IMG/VR virus record: IMGVR_UViG_3300012926_000014
Coordinates: 1 to 30,904 of that record
DNA length: 30,904 nucleotides
Source of the DNA: a virus
Strand: one strand, 5' to 3'
The notes under the pieces were generated by a model. It worked only from the letters and a program-made list of their open reading frames with translations. It was not told the origin of the DNA and did not search any database. The translations under genes were made by a program, and so were the position numbers. Shown one piece after another: positions 21,933-28,827 of the stretch (positions within the stretch are counted from its first letter, which is position 1; each line of letters begins with the position of its first letter).

Positions 21933-22522
21933 TACTGCTCGATACAAGCGAGGATCTTGCCGTTTGCGCTAGCGAGCTCGGGTGCGACGTCGGGCAATTA
22001 TTGACGCCGCTTACACGCTTCACCCTTCAGTACCCGGCGATGCCGTGGGCGATTGACAATGGCGCCTTCGCTGGCTTCGAAGAAAAGTCTTTCCTCTCGC
22101 TGCTTCAGCGCGAAGAACATCACAAGGTTCGTTGCCTATTCGTCGCAGCTCCAGATGTAGTCGGTTCTGCTAGGCGGACCCTCGAATGTTTCGAGGGTTG
22201 GCGCGGAAGGCTTGCGACGTGGCCGACTGCGCTCGTTATCCAAGACGGGCAGCAAGATTTGCCTATCCCTTGGAACGATATCGCTGCGGTCTTCATAGGC
22301 GGTACGACGCAATTCAAGATTTCCGATCACGCGAGCCACTGCATCAAGGCTGCAAAGATTCTCGGCAAATGGGCGCATGTCGGACGCGTGAATGATCCGG
22401 CCCGCTTCGAACATTTCGAGGAACTAGGCGCCGACAGCATCGACGGGACGGGCCTCTCGCGCTACAGCCACATGCGAGAAGCGATCAGCAAACGGGACGC
22501 GCAACAAAGGATCTTCGAGTGA
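21926..22522 (+). CDS. DpdA-like deazaguanine DNA transglycosylase (TGT-related)
   Basis: 198 residues, overlapping queD by 7 bases. Motifs in order: WAIDNGAF (41-48), APDVVG (75-80), ALVIQDGQ (102-109), FIGGTTQFK (123-131), HVGRVN (151-156) and GADSIDGT (168-175). This series is what I know from short phage proteins annotated as DpdA-family, distant relatives of tRNA-guanine transglycosylase that exchange guanine for preQ0-type bases in DNA. Asp residues in DNGAF and PDVVG are plausible active-site positions. It is about half the length of bacterial TGT, so it is a minimal barrel. The queD neighbour strongly supports a deazaguanine role. The assignment is from motif memory and context. Confidence 0.75.
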   Translation: MLVLLDTSEDLAVCASELGCDVGQLLTPLTRFTLQYPAMPWAIDNGAFAGFEEKSFLSLLQREEHHKVRCLFVAAPDVVGSARRTLECFEGWRGRLATWPTALVIQDGQQDLPIPWNDIAAVFIGGTTQFKISDHASHCIKAAKILGKWAHVGRVNDPARFEHFEELGADSIDGTGLSRYSHMREAISKRDAQQRIFE

Positions 22523-22683
22523 ATATCGATCAAGCCAAAGCCTACCTCGCCCATAGCTGGGTGCTGCATCCGGACTATCGGCCGGAGTCCAATCCACAGC
22601 ATTCGTGTTATGAGCCAGTCAATGTGAGGTTAACCTTTGCACACGTTAAACATGAGGGAGCCAAGCGTGAAAATAACTCTTGA
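22519..22683 (+). CDS. Small hydrophilic protein
   Basis: 54 residues from GTG 22519, which overlaps the DpdA-like stop as GTGA. Sequence: VNIDQAKAYLAHSWVLHPDY, then RPESNPQHSCYEPVNVRLTF. The K-A-Y-L-A-x-S-W-V-L-H-P-x-Y-R pattern looks like a real small early-phage protein. It overlaps the next gene by 17 bases. Function unknown. Confidence 0.6.
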   Translation: MNIDQAKAYLAHSWVLHPDYRPESNPQHSCYEPVNVRLTFAHVKHEGAKRENNS

Positions 22684-22915
22684 GAGCACAACGAAAATCG
22701 TTGACCTTTTCATCGACGGTGCGAAAGTGCCAGCGCGCATTTGGGAGGGCGTCACTGAAACCGGAACGCCGGTCCACGCTTTCATCACGCGCATTGCTCC
22801 GACGATTCCGTTGCCTCTGTCGGATCAAGTCGAAAAAGAGTTCGGACTCCAGTTGCAGGAATGCCGACCGCCGAGCGCTGTTATCGAAGCGATCCCGTTG
22901 AGGCTGATTCTGTGA
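22667..22915 (+). CDS. Small phage protein with VKITLESTTKIV signature
   Basis: 82 residues from GTG 22667, preceded by GAGGGAG as ribosome binding site; an ATG four codons earlier is possible. VKITLESTTKIVDLFIDGAK then ARIWEGVTETGTPVHAFITR is a recurrent family of short phage proteins of unknown function, with a beta-rich N-terminus. The C-terminal half includes DQVEKEFGLQLQE. No enzyme motif. Confidence 0.7.
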   Translation: MKITLESTTKIVDLFIDGAKVPARIWEGVTETGTPVHAFITRIAPTIPLPLSDQVEKEFGLQLQECRPPSAVIEAIPLRLIL

Positions 22916-22944
22916 AGCACGAGCAGGCGAAGGGGCGGGCGTGA
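22912..22944 (+). CDS. 10-codon mini-ORF between two coupled genes
   Basis: GTG 22912 overlaps the previous stop as GTGA; the frame encodes VKHEQAKGRA and its TGA overlaps the next GTG as GTGA. It contains AAGGGGCGG, the likely ribosome binding site of the next gene. It may simply bridge ribosomes across the gap. Confidence 0.3.
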   Translation: MKHEQAKGRA

Positions 22945-23144
22945 GCGCGACTGGATTATTTAAAGTGACGTTCTTCGATCCAGAAGAGAGCGGCATCGGC
23001 ACCGAAACGCACAATGTTCTCGCCGAGGACGGCGAAAGAGCAATCGCCAAGGCAAGGGCGATGCTGTTTCAGTCGCCGGATAAAGGTGCCGACCAAATCC
23101 CTTGGAAATTGTGCGGATTGAGCGTGATCGGCTGGGAAGACTGA
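22941..23144 (+). CDS. Small phage protein of unknown function
   Basis: 67 residues from GTG 22941 with AAGGGGCGG upstream. The sequence MSATGLFKVTFFDPEESGIG (first residue from GTG) is followed by ETHNVLAEDGERAIAKARAM, giving a strand-turn-helix unit, and ends WKLCGLSVIGWED. The pattern resembles small alpha/beta phage proteins of about 70 residues. Function unknown. Confidence 0.62.
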   Translation: MSATGLFKVTFFDPEESGIGTETHNVLAEDGERAIAKARAMLFQSPDKGADQIPWKLCGLSVIGWED

Positions 23145-23149
23145 TCGAT

Positions 23150-23518
23150 ATGTGGTCCCACCTCCCCATTGACGAGATGACCTATCGCTGGCACTGGATC
23201 GGCGCCGGCCCGATTAGTACGGCCGTGATCCGTGCCATCAATGAGGACGCAGGGCAATACTGGTACGTCGGCGTCCGCAAGGGATGCGCTCACGGCACAC
23301 ACGTCGATTTCGCGCAGTGCATCGACAAATTCGACGCTCTGATCTTCCGCCGTCTCGCCCGAGGCCTACCCTCGATCCTGGCCGGCATGACGATGGTCGA
23401 GCGGGAGGATGGAACGCTGAAGCCGATGCTGATCAGCGATCCGGCTTGGTACGAGGATCGGCGAAAGGGAGTGCGGAGGGGCGCAGAGTTTCGCAGAGAT
23501 GTGAGGATGCCAGCGTGA
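23150..23518 (+). CDS. Phage protein of unknown function
   Basis: 122 residues from ATG 23150; upstream codons in the same frame only shadow the previous gene. Contains WHWIGAGPISTAVIRAINED, YWYVGVRKGCAHGTHVDFAQ and a basic C-terminus RRKGVRRGAEFRRDVRMPA that might bind nucleic acid. No family motif recognised. The stop overlaps the next GTG start. Confidence 0.65.
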   Translation: MWSHLPIDEMTYRWHWIGAGPISTAVIRAINEDAGQYWYVGVRKGCAHGTHVDFAQCIDKFDALIFRRLARGLPSILAGMTMVEREDGTLKPMLISDPAWYEDRRKGVRRGAEFRRDVRMPA

Positions 23519-23760
23519 AGCCACGTGAGAAGAAGCCCGAGATTGTCTTTCGGATCATCGATCGTGAAACTGGACACGCAATCGGCTCGTACAGCAGAGC
23601 TTATTGCGATGAGTTCGATTTTTACAGTGTGGAAGAAGCCAGATCAGCCAATGTGCACGACATGTTTCAGGACACGGAGAAATATGCGATCGCAAAATAC
23701 CGGGTCAACTACGAACTGCTCGATCCGGATTGTTCGCCCCCGAGTTCGTCGAAGCCGTGA
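23515..23760 (+). CDS. Small phage protein of unknown function
   Basis: 81 residues from GTG 23515, overlapping the upstream stop as GTGA. It starts with a basic VKPREKKPEIVFRIIDRETG and continues with YSRAYCDEFDFYSVEEARSA and KYAIAKYRVNYELLDPDC, alternating strands and helices. Another long open frame through this region begins in the preceding gene and is a shadow upstream of this start. Function unknown. Confidence 0.62.
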   Translation: MKPREKKPEIVFRIIDRETGHAIGSYSRAYCDEFDFYSVEEARSANVHDMFQDTEKYAIAKYRVNYELLDPDCSPPSSSKP

Positions 23761-23770
23761 GGGAGTGCGA

Positions 23771-23923
23771 ATGACCGTCGCTGACCTGATCCGAGAATTG
23801 CAGTCCATGCCGCCGAATGCGGAAATTCGCATCTCGACGCTTCGTATCGTTCACTATGAAGAAGCACCGCCGCTCGCCTACGAAGTAAAGTACGAAGGCC
23901 AGTTCGTCGGGATTTACGCATGA
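23771..23923 (+). CDS. Small protein with MTVADLIRELQSMPPNAEI signature
   Basis: 50 residues from ATG 23771 with GAGGGAG as ribosome binding site. MTVADLIRELQSMPPNAEIR is the conserved start of a widespread family of short phage proteins (a helix then x-x-P-x-D/N-A-x-V/I), followed by strands HYEEAPPLAYEVKYEGQFVG. Function unknown. The stop overlaps the next ATG. Confidence 0.68.
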   Translation: MTVADLIRELQSMPPNAEIRISTLRIVHYEEAPPLAYEVKYEGQFVGIYA

Positions 23924-24213
23924 TCCCCCTCCCGCTCTCCGACCATCGCAAGGAAATCCACCGCGTCACGGTCAACGGCCGCGCGTGCGAGCGGATCAGC
24001 TTCGCGAATGGCGACGTCTTGTATTTCGCCCAGTCCGCCGACGTGCGCTTTCCGACGTTCCGGCTGGTGCCAAAAGCGCAGCATAAATTTCGCGCGGCGA
24101 TAGATAAAGCTATCGGTGTACCGATAGAGAAGTTCAAGCATTGCTCGGTATGCGGTTTGGGAGAAGGTGAATGGCGTGCATGCGAGGAACCTGATTGCGG
24201 AGAGCTCAAGTGA
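23920..24213 (+). CDS. Small Cys-rich protein
   Basis: 97 residues, ATGA overlap at the start. The N-terminal two thirds are beta-rich (RVTVNGRACERISFANGDVL). The C-terminus has C-S-V-C-G then R-A-C-E-E-P-D-C, four Cys that could form a zinc ribbon. Family not recognised. Confidence 0.65.
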   Translation: MIPLPLSDHRKEIHRVTVNGRACERISFANGDVLYFAQSADVRFPTFRLVPKAQHKFRAAIDKAIGVPIEKFKHCSVCGLGEGEWRACEEPDCGELK

Positions 24214-24455
24214 CAGAAATAGAAATCACTTCGCATGCACTGGCGGAATACATCGAATGGGTATACGCCAAGGAGCGCGTTCGCTTTCGCAATCGCGGAC
24301 TGCGTGGAGGCTACGGCACAAACATCTATCTTGAATTCGATCCGCTGGCAGCGACGTGCCTCGGCATGTTGATCCATAGCGTAGTAACTGGCCGCGTGCC
24401 GGTGCCACAGATCAAACTGAAGAAGATCGATGAGGCGATCAAGGGGATGACGTGA
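24210..24455 (+). CDS. Small protein of unknown function upstream of parB-like gene
   Basis: 81 residues from GTG 24210, overlapping the previous stop as GTGA. Contains ITSHALAEYIEWVYAKERVR and LEFDPLAATCLGMLIHSVVT, and a basic C-terminus QIKLKKIDEAIKGMT. It is joined by GTGA to the ParB-like gene, so it may be functionally linked to it. No motif recognised. Confidence 0.62.
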   Translation: MTEIEITSHALAEYIEWVYAKERVRFRNRGLRGGYGTNIYLEFDPLAATCLGMLIHSVVTGRVPVPQIKLKKIDEAIKGMT

Positions 24456-25135
24456 GTGATTCGATATTGGCTCAATTGGCGCATGCTTTTGAGCCTATCA
24501 AGGCGCTTCCGATCAATGATCGTATCGATGTACTAAACGCGATTCGCTTGGCTTTGCATCAGTTGAGTCCATTCGCCAATGAGCCGGTTGATTGCGTGCA
24601 GTGGGTGCGAGCCGAGCTCGTTCACGCGAATGATTACAACCCGAATAGCGTCGCTCCGCCCGAAATGGAATTATTGAGGCTTTCCATTCTAGCGGATGGC
24701 TACACGCAACCGATCGTGACGAACCCGGAAGGACCGCGCTTCGAAGTAATCGATGGATTCCACCGCAACCGCGTCGGCAAGGAATGCCTCGATATCCAAG
24801 CCCGCACGCTCGGTTATCTGCCGGTCGTCTTTATCAAGCAATCACAGACGGACCGCGGTGATCGTATCGCTTCGACCATTCGCCACAATCGCGCGCGCGG
24901 CAAGCATCGCGTCGATGCTATGTCTGAGATTGTGGTGGAACTCAAGCGCCGCAATTGGTCCGATGAAAAGATCGGCTCTCAGCTCGGCATGGATCCGGAC
25001 GAAGTGCTGCGACTAACACAAATCAGCGGGCTCGCGGAGATGTTCGCGGATCGAGATTTCAGCGAAGCGTGGTTGCCTGGCGTGATCACTGAAGAAGAAC
25101 TACAAGCGCTCGAGCTGGAGGAACCGAATGACTGA
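24452..25135 (+). CDS. ParB/IbrB-like nuclease-domain protein
   Basis: 227 residues from GTG 24452. A ParB/Srx-type domain covers about 50-150: DGYTQPIV (82-89, box I), VIDGFHRNRVGK (99-110) and STIRHNRARGKH (141-152, box II), the CTP- or nucleotide-binding signature. Residues 166-190 hold a helix-turn-helix (RRNWSDEKIGSQLGMDPDEV). The N-terminal 45 residues are an extra helix pair. IbrB of E. coli, which pairs with IbrA, has the same kind of domain. Here the next-but-one gene is an IbrA-like PP-loop protein, matching that pair. DNA binding is likely; the target is unknown, but a parS-like site lies at 10375. Confidence 0.83.
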   Translation: MSDSILAQLAHAFEPIKALPINDRIDVLNAIRLALHQLSPFANEPVDCVQWVRAELVHANDYNPNSVAPPEMELLRLSILADGYTQPIVTNPEGPRFEVIDGFHRNRVGKECLDIQARTLGYLPVVFIKQSQTDRGDRIASTIRHNRARGKHRVDAMSEIVVELKRRNWSDEKIGSQLGMDPDEVLRLTQISGLAEMFADRDFSEAWLPGVITEEELQALELEEPND

Positions 25136-25529
25136 GCGGCTGTACTTCCCATATCAGCAACTCGAGGAATATCAGCGCGGCATGTGGCGCATTGTGCGCG
25201 GAGAAGCGCGGCAGCGTTTCGCGGTTGCTGCGGCTGAGTTGATGCGCGACGCGGCGGCGTTCAAGGCGGCAATGTGCGAAGCGATCGATACGTGGCCGAT
25301 TTCCTGTTCGCACAACCTGACCGCCGAGAATACGAATCGGATCGCTTGGCTCGGGCATGCCGGCTGCTGCATCCGCGTCGGCTCGTGCGAAGAGAACACG
25401 CGCATCGGCTGGCACATGCTATCGCCCGAGCATCAGGCCATAGCAAATCGCGTTGCGGCCGAAGTGCTCGAGGAATGGTCGGGGCGGCAGCGGCCCGATG
25501 CGGCGCAGCCGGATTTCTTTAATGCTTAA
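25128..25529 (+). CDS. Small protein between ParB-like and IbrA-like genes
   Basis: 133 residues, overlapping both neighbours by 8 bases. MTERLYFPYQQLEEYQRGMW at the start, then SCSHNLTAENTNRIAWLGHA and a Cys pair (GCCIRVGSC), ending QRPDAAQPDFFNA. I recall short proteins of this look near ParB/PAPS-reductase-like pairs in other phages, so it may be a third component of the same unit. No enzyme motif is visible. Confidence 0.72.
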   Translation: MTERLYFPYQQLEEYQRGMWRIVRGEARQRFAVAAAELMRDAAAFKAAMCEAIDTWPISCSHNLTAENTNRIAWLGHAGCCIRVGSCEENTRIGWHMLSPEHQAIANRVAAEVLEEWSGRQRPDAAQPDFFNA

Positions 25530-26748
25530 AGAGCCGGCCGGTATCGATGTGCTGACCGCCGCGCGCGAACGCATTACGCGCGTCTTCGATGATTTCGATC
25601 GCATTTATCTATCCTTCAGCGCCGGCAAGGATTCGACCGTGATGCTGCATCTGGTCGCCGACGAGGCGCGCAAACGCGGCCGCAAGTTCGGCGTCCTCCT
25701 CGTGGACCTCGAGGCGCAGTACCGCCTGACGATGGAACACGCTTACCGGTGCGTCGAGATGTACCAAGACTGCATCGAACTTCACTGGGTATGTCTGCCG
25801 ATCCATCTGCGCAATTCGGTCAGCGTTTATGAGCCGTTCTGGATGTGCTGGGATCCGGACTCTCGAGGCGCCTGGGTGCGCGAGCTGCCGCACTGGGCAA
25901 TCAGCAGCGAGACGTTCTTTCCGTTCTTTCATCGCGGCATGGAATTCGAAGAGTTCGTGCCAGAGTTCGGGCACTGGTATTCGCGCGGCGAGCCGACCGC
26001 CTGCTTTGTCGGCATTCGCTGCGATGAAAGCCTGAATCGCTTTCGCACCATCGTACAGAGCAAGAAGGCGACGCACGCTGGCCTGCGCTGGACCTCGTAC
26101 GTTATCGGCTCAGTCTTCAATGCCTATCCGATTTACGACTGGAAATCGGCGGACCTCTGGACCTATCACGCGCGCTTCAAGGACAAGCCGTACAACGAGC
26201 TGTACAACCTGATGTATCGCGCTGGCGTGCCGATGGGGCACATGCGGATCTGCCAGCCCTATGGCGACGATCAGCGCCGTGGTCTATGGCTCTTCCATCT
26301 GATCGAGCCGGAAACGTGGAGCCGCGTGGTCGCACGCGTGAACGGTGCGAATGGCGGCGCGCTCTATATGCAGGAGTGGGGCAACATCAACGGCTATCGC
26401 AACATCACGAAGCCGAAAGGGCACACGTGGTTGAGCTTTGCCAAGCTTCTGATTGGCTCAATGCCACCGAAGACGCGCACGCACTATATCAACAAGATCA
26501 CGCTGTTCGAGCGGTGGTGGAAAGAGCGCGGCTACGCGGACGGCATTCCGGACGAGGCCGCTTACGAAATGGAAGCCGCACGCCGAGCGCCGAGCTGGCG
26601 TCGTGTCTGCAAGTCCATCCTGCGCAATGACTACTGGTGCAAGGGACTCGGCTTCAGTCAACACAATTCGGAAGCGTACAAGAAGTACCTAGCGCTGATG
26701 GAAAAACGCAAGACGGCGTGGAGTGGTCAATATGAACTACTTTCATAG
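25522..26748 (+). CDS. IbrA-like PAPS-reductase-family PP-loop protein (DUF3440-type)
   Basis: 408 residues from ATG 25522; upstream codons in frame only shadow the preceding gene. The PP-loop SFSAGKDS at 31-38 binds ATP and places it in the PAPS reductase / adenine nucleotide alpha-hydrolase superfamily. The later segments DWKSADLWTYHARFKDKPYN and GVPMGHMRICQPYGDDQRRG, and the long C-terminal part with KGHTWLSFAKLLIG, match the DUF3440-containing IbrA family and not sulfate-assimilating CysH. IbrA/IbrB were described as regulators of prophage genes in E. coli; DndC, a related PP-loop protein, works in DNA phosphorothioation. The reaction here is unknown. Confidence 0.85.
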   Translation: MLKEPAGIDVLTAARERITRVFDDFDRIYLSFSAGKDSTVMLHLVADEARKRGRKFGVLLVDLEAQYRLTMEHAYRCVEMYQDCIELHWVCLPIHLRNSVSVYEPFWMCWDPDSRGAWVRELPHWAISSETFFPFFHRGMEFEEFVPEFGHWYSRGEPTACFVGIRCDESLNRFRTIVQSKKATHAGLRWTSYVIGSVFNAYPIYDWKSADLWTYHARFKDKPYNELYNLMYRAGVPMGHMRICQPYGDDQRRGLWLFHLIEPETWSRVVARVNGANGGALYMQEWGNINGYRNITKPKGHTWLSFAKLLIGSMPPKTRTHYINKITLFERWWKERGYADGIPDEAAYEMEAARRAPSWRRVCKSILRNDYWCKGLGFSQHNSEAYKKYLALMEKRKTAWSGQYELLS

Positions 26749-26757
26749 GTTGATTCA

Positions 26758-27630
26758 ATGAGCATCATTGCGGTCTGCCACCAGGGCGTGAACGTCTACG
26801 ACGATATGCCGATGAGCGATTACGTCGCTGACCCGGCGCCAGAGCCGAGCCTGAATTCATCCGCTGCGAAGGCTCTCGTGACGCAAAGCCCGCTGCATGC
26901 CTGGACCGCTCACCCGCGCCTGAACGAGAACTACCGCCCAAAGGAGAGCGAGACATTCGACATCGGCTCGGCCGCTCATGCGCTGTTTCTTCAGGGCGAG
27001 GATTTGATGGTCGAGTGCGCGTTCAACGACTGGCGCACGAACGCCGCGAAGGATGCGCGCGATGAGGCCCGCGTGGCCGGCAAGCTTCCGCTGTTATCGA
27101 AGCACGTCGAGTCGATTCGCAAGATGGCCTGGATTGCAAGGAAGGCGCTAGCTGATTCAGAACTCGGCGTCTCGATCGATGATTTCTACGTTGAGCGGAC
27201 CGTGATCTGGCAAGACGACGGCACGTGGAAACGCGCGCGCTTCGACATGCAGCACCGCACGCGCGCGGTAATTCTCGACTACAAGACCTCGGAATCGGCG
27301 GACCCGTTTTCGTTCCCGAGCCTGATCGTGAGCTATGGCTACGACATCCAAGCCGCCCACTATTCGGACGCCTACCATGCCATGCATCCGGATGTGCTCG
27401 CCGTCGATTTCATCTTCCTCGTGCAGGAGCACACGCCACCTTATGCGTGCAGCCTTGTGGGCGTGGACCCGATGCTGTTCGACCTGGGCGCGCAGAAGGT
27501 CGAGCTCGCTACGTCAATTTGGCGCGAATGTATGAAGTCGAATCGCTGGCCCGGCTATTCCAAGAATATCGCCTGGGCGAGTGCGCCAGCCTGGGCGCTG
27601 AGTCAATTCGAGCAGAGGAAGCAATCATGA
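26758..27630 (+). CDS. RecE-like exonuclease, PD-(D/E)XK fold
   Basis: 290 residues. The nuclease core has GSAAHALFL (70-78), KRARFDMQHRTRAVILDYKT with Asp163, Asp174 and Lys176 as the D-x(n)-D-x-K active site, and YGYDIQAAHYSDAY (193-206), the Q-x-x-x-Y motif of lambda-exonuclease/RecB-type enzymes. The N-terminal YDDMPMSDYVADPAPEPSLN (14-33) matches the start of phage exodeoxyribonuclease VIII-like proteins. It would resect double-strand ends 5' to 3' for annealing-based recombination. The following gene is a Sak4-like ATPase, a typical partner. The stop overlaps that start as ATGA. Confidence 0.85.
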   Translation: MSIIAVCHQGVNVYDDMPMSDYVADPAPEPSLNSSAAKALVTQSPLHAWTAHPRLNENYRPKESETFDIGSAAHALFLQGEDLMVECAFNDWRTNAAKDARDEARVAGKLPLLSKHVESIRKMAWIARKALADSELGVSIDDFYVERTVIWQDDGTWKRARFDMQHRTRAVILDYKTSESADPFSFPSLIVSYGYDIQAAHYSDAYHAMHPDVLAVDFIFLVQEHTPPYACSLVGVDPMLFDLGAQKVELATSIWRECMKSNRWPGYSKNIAWASAPAWALSQFEQRKQS

Positions 27631-28574
27631 GCATTTCATTCGGCCGAGCGGTCCGCAGCAACGTTAACCTGCTGATCGGTGTGGCGGGCGCAAGCGGATC
27701 TGGCAAAACCTTCTCCGCGCTGCGCATGGCATCCGGCATTTGCGAGGGCGAGCCGTTCGCGGTAATCGATACCGAACGCGGCCGGTCGAAGCACTACGCG
27801 GATCAATTCGCATTCGACGTGTACGACCTGGAAGCGCCGTTCAGTCCGGCCCGCTACCTCGAAGCGATCGAGGCCGCAGACAAGGCTGGCTACGGTTGCA
27901 TCGTGGTGGATTCGATGTCGCACTCGTGGGCGGGCGAAGGCGGATGCATGGACATGCAGGAAGCCGAGCTGGACAAGCTGGCGGGCAACGACTACGCCAA
28001 GCGCGATCGGGTGAAGCTGCTCTCATGGTCGAGGCCGAAACAGGAGCATAAGCGCATGGTCTACAGCCTTCTGCAAGTCAAGGCACACGTGATCCTGGCC
28101 TTCCGCGCGGAACCGAAGGTCGAGATTGCGAAGGAAGGCGACAAGACGGTGATCGTTCCGAAGAAGACTCTCACGTCAGTAGACGGATGGGTGCCGATCT
28201 GCGAGAAGTCGCTGCCGTTCGAATTGACGGCCTCGGCTCTGCTCATGCCGGATCATCCGGGCGTGCCGAAGTGGATCAAGCTGCAGGAGCAGCACCGCGT
28301 GATGTTCCCGCCCGGCGAAGTCCTCGACGAGTCCTCTGGCCGATCGATCGCGCAGTGGGCCAAAGGCGGAAAGGAAAAACCGGCCGAGCCGAAGTCCAAC
28401 GGTCACATCGTCGTGTCCGAGTGGGAGAAACTCTTGAAAGAAGCTCCCGACGCCAAGCAACTCGCCGCACTCTGGACCGACTGCCAGGCCGCTTGCCGAA
28501 AAGCGAACGATCCGAAGGCCCGCGCGCATCTGCTCGGGGTGAAGGATGCGAGGAAGCACGCGCTCGGACTATGA
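27627..28574 (+). CDS. Sak4-like RecA-fold ATPase (recombination)
   Basis: 315 residues from ATG 27627. Walker A is GASGSGKTFS (21-30), Walker B is CIVVDSMSH (91-99), and FAVIDTERGRSKHYAD gives the intervening D-T-E segment typical of the phage AAA-type NTP-binding family (PF13479) that includes Sak4 single-strand annealing proteins. LKSLLQV-like and VILAFRAEPKVEIA segments follow. The C-terminal 90 residues (KEKPAEPKSNGHIVVSEWEK) are a linker plus a helical domain. With the RecE-like nuclease just upstream, it forms a recombination module for repair and genome exchange. Confidence 0.84.
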   Translation: MSISFGRAVRSNVNLLIGVAGASGSGKTFSALRMASGICEGEPFAVIDTERGRSKHYADQFAFDVYDLEAPFSPARYLEAIEAADKAGYGCIVVDSMSHSWAGEGGCMDMQEAELDKLAGNDYAKRDRVKLLSWSRPKQEHKRMVYSLLQVKAHVILAFRAEPKVEIAKEGDKTVIVPKKTLTSVDGWVPICEKSLPFELTASALLMPDHPGVPKWIKLQEQHRVMFPPGEVLDESSGRSIAQWAKGGKEKPAEPKSNGHIVVSEWEKLLKEAPDAKQLAALWTDCQAACRKANDPKARAHLLGVKDARKHALGL

Positions 28575-28783
28575 CAATCGCACGTTCACGTACTCCGATG
28601 CCTAAAGGTCGCCATGATCGCCCATATCGGCCTTCGGTAGCGGCAGGCATAACGACGGCGACCGCCTACGTGCTTCCGTTTCCGATGCGAGCCGACTTCT
28701 TAGCGCAGATCATCATCCCGCGCGACATGACCAATGAGGAAGCCGACCGGCTATGCACGTTCATCAAGGTCTACGCGCGATGA
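28571..28783 (+). CDS. Small basic protein after recombination module
   Basis: 70 residues from ATG 28571, overlapping the Sak4-like stop as ATGA. N-terminus basic (MTIARSRTPMPKGRHDRPYR), then AYVLPFPMRADFLAQIIIPR and a helix MTNEEADRLCTFIKVYAR. The frame upstream of this ATG is a shadow of the ATPase gene. The D-M-T-x-x-E-A-D-R-L helix is common in short phage proteins; function unknown. Confidence 0.65.
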   Translation: MTIARSRTPMPKGRHDRPYRPSVAAGITTATAYVLPFPMRADFLAQIIIPRDMTNEEADRLCTFIKVYAR

Positions 28784-28827
28784 TCGCCCACCGGCTGCGC
28801 TGCCTTCACTGCGGGAGGAGACTGTGA
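28780..28827 (+). CDS. 15-codon mini-ORF with CxxC
   Basis: ATG 28780 overlaps the upstream stop as ATGA and encodes MIAHRLRCLHCGRRL; its TGA overlaps the next GTG as GTGA. The GGGAGGAG inside it is the ribosome binding site for the next gene. The C-x2-C and basic charge resemble half a zinc knuckle. It may be a coupling ORF or a real micro-peptide. Confidence 0.35.
   Translation: MIAHRLRCLHCGRRL

Noticed and set aside
25453-25521. N-terminal extension of the IbrA-like gene
   Set aside because: The 23 additional codons are a shadow of the upstream gene; ATG 25522 is closer to the conserved PP-loop distance and sits in the usual overlap.
24452-26748. dnd phosphorothioation system
   Set aside because: The PP-loop protein is of the IbrA/DUF3440 type, and no DndA, DndB, DndD or DndE is visible; only the superfamily is shared.
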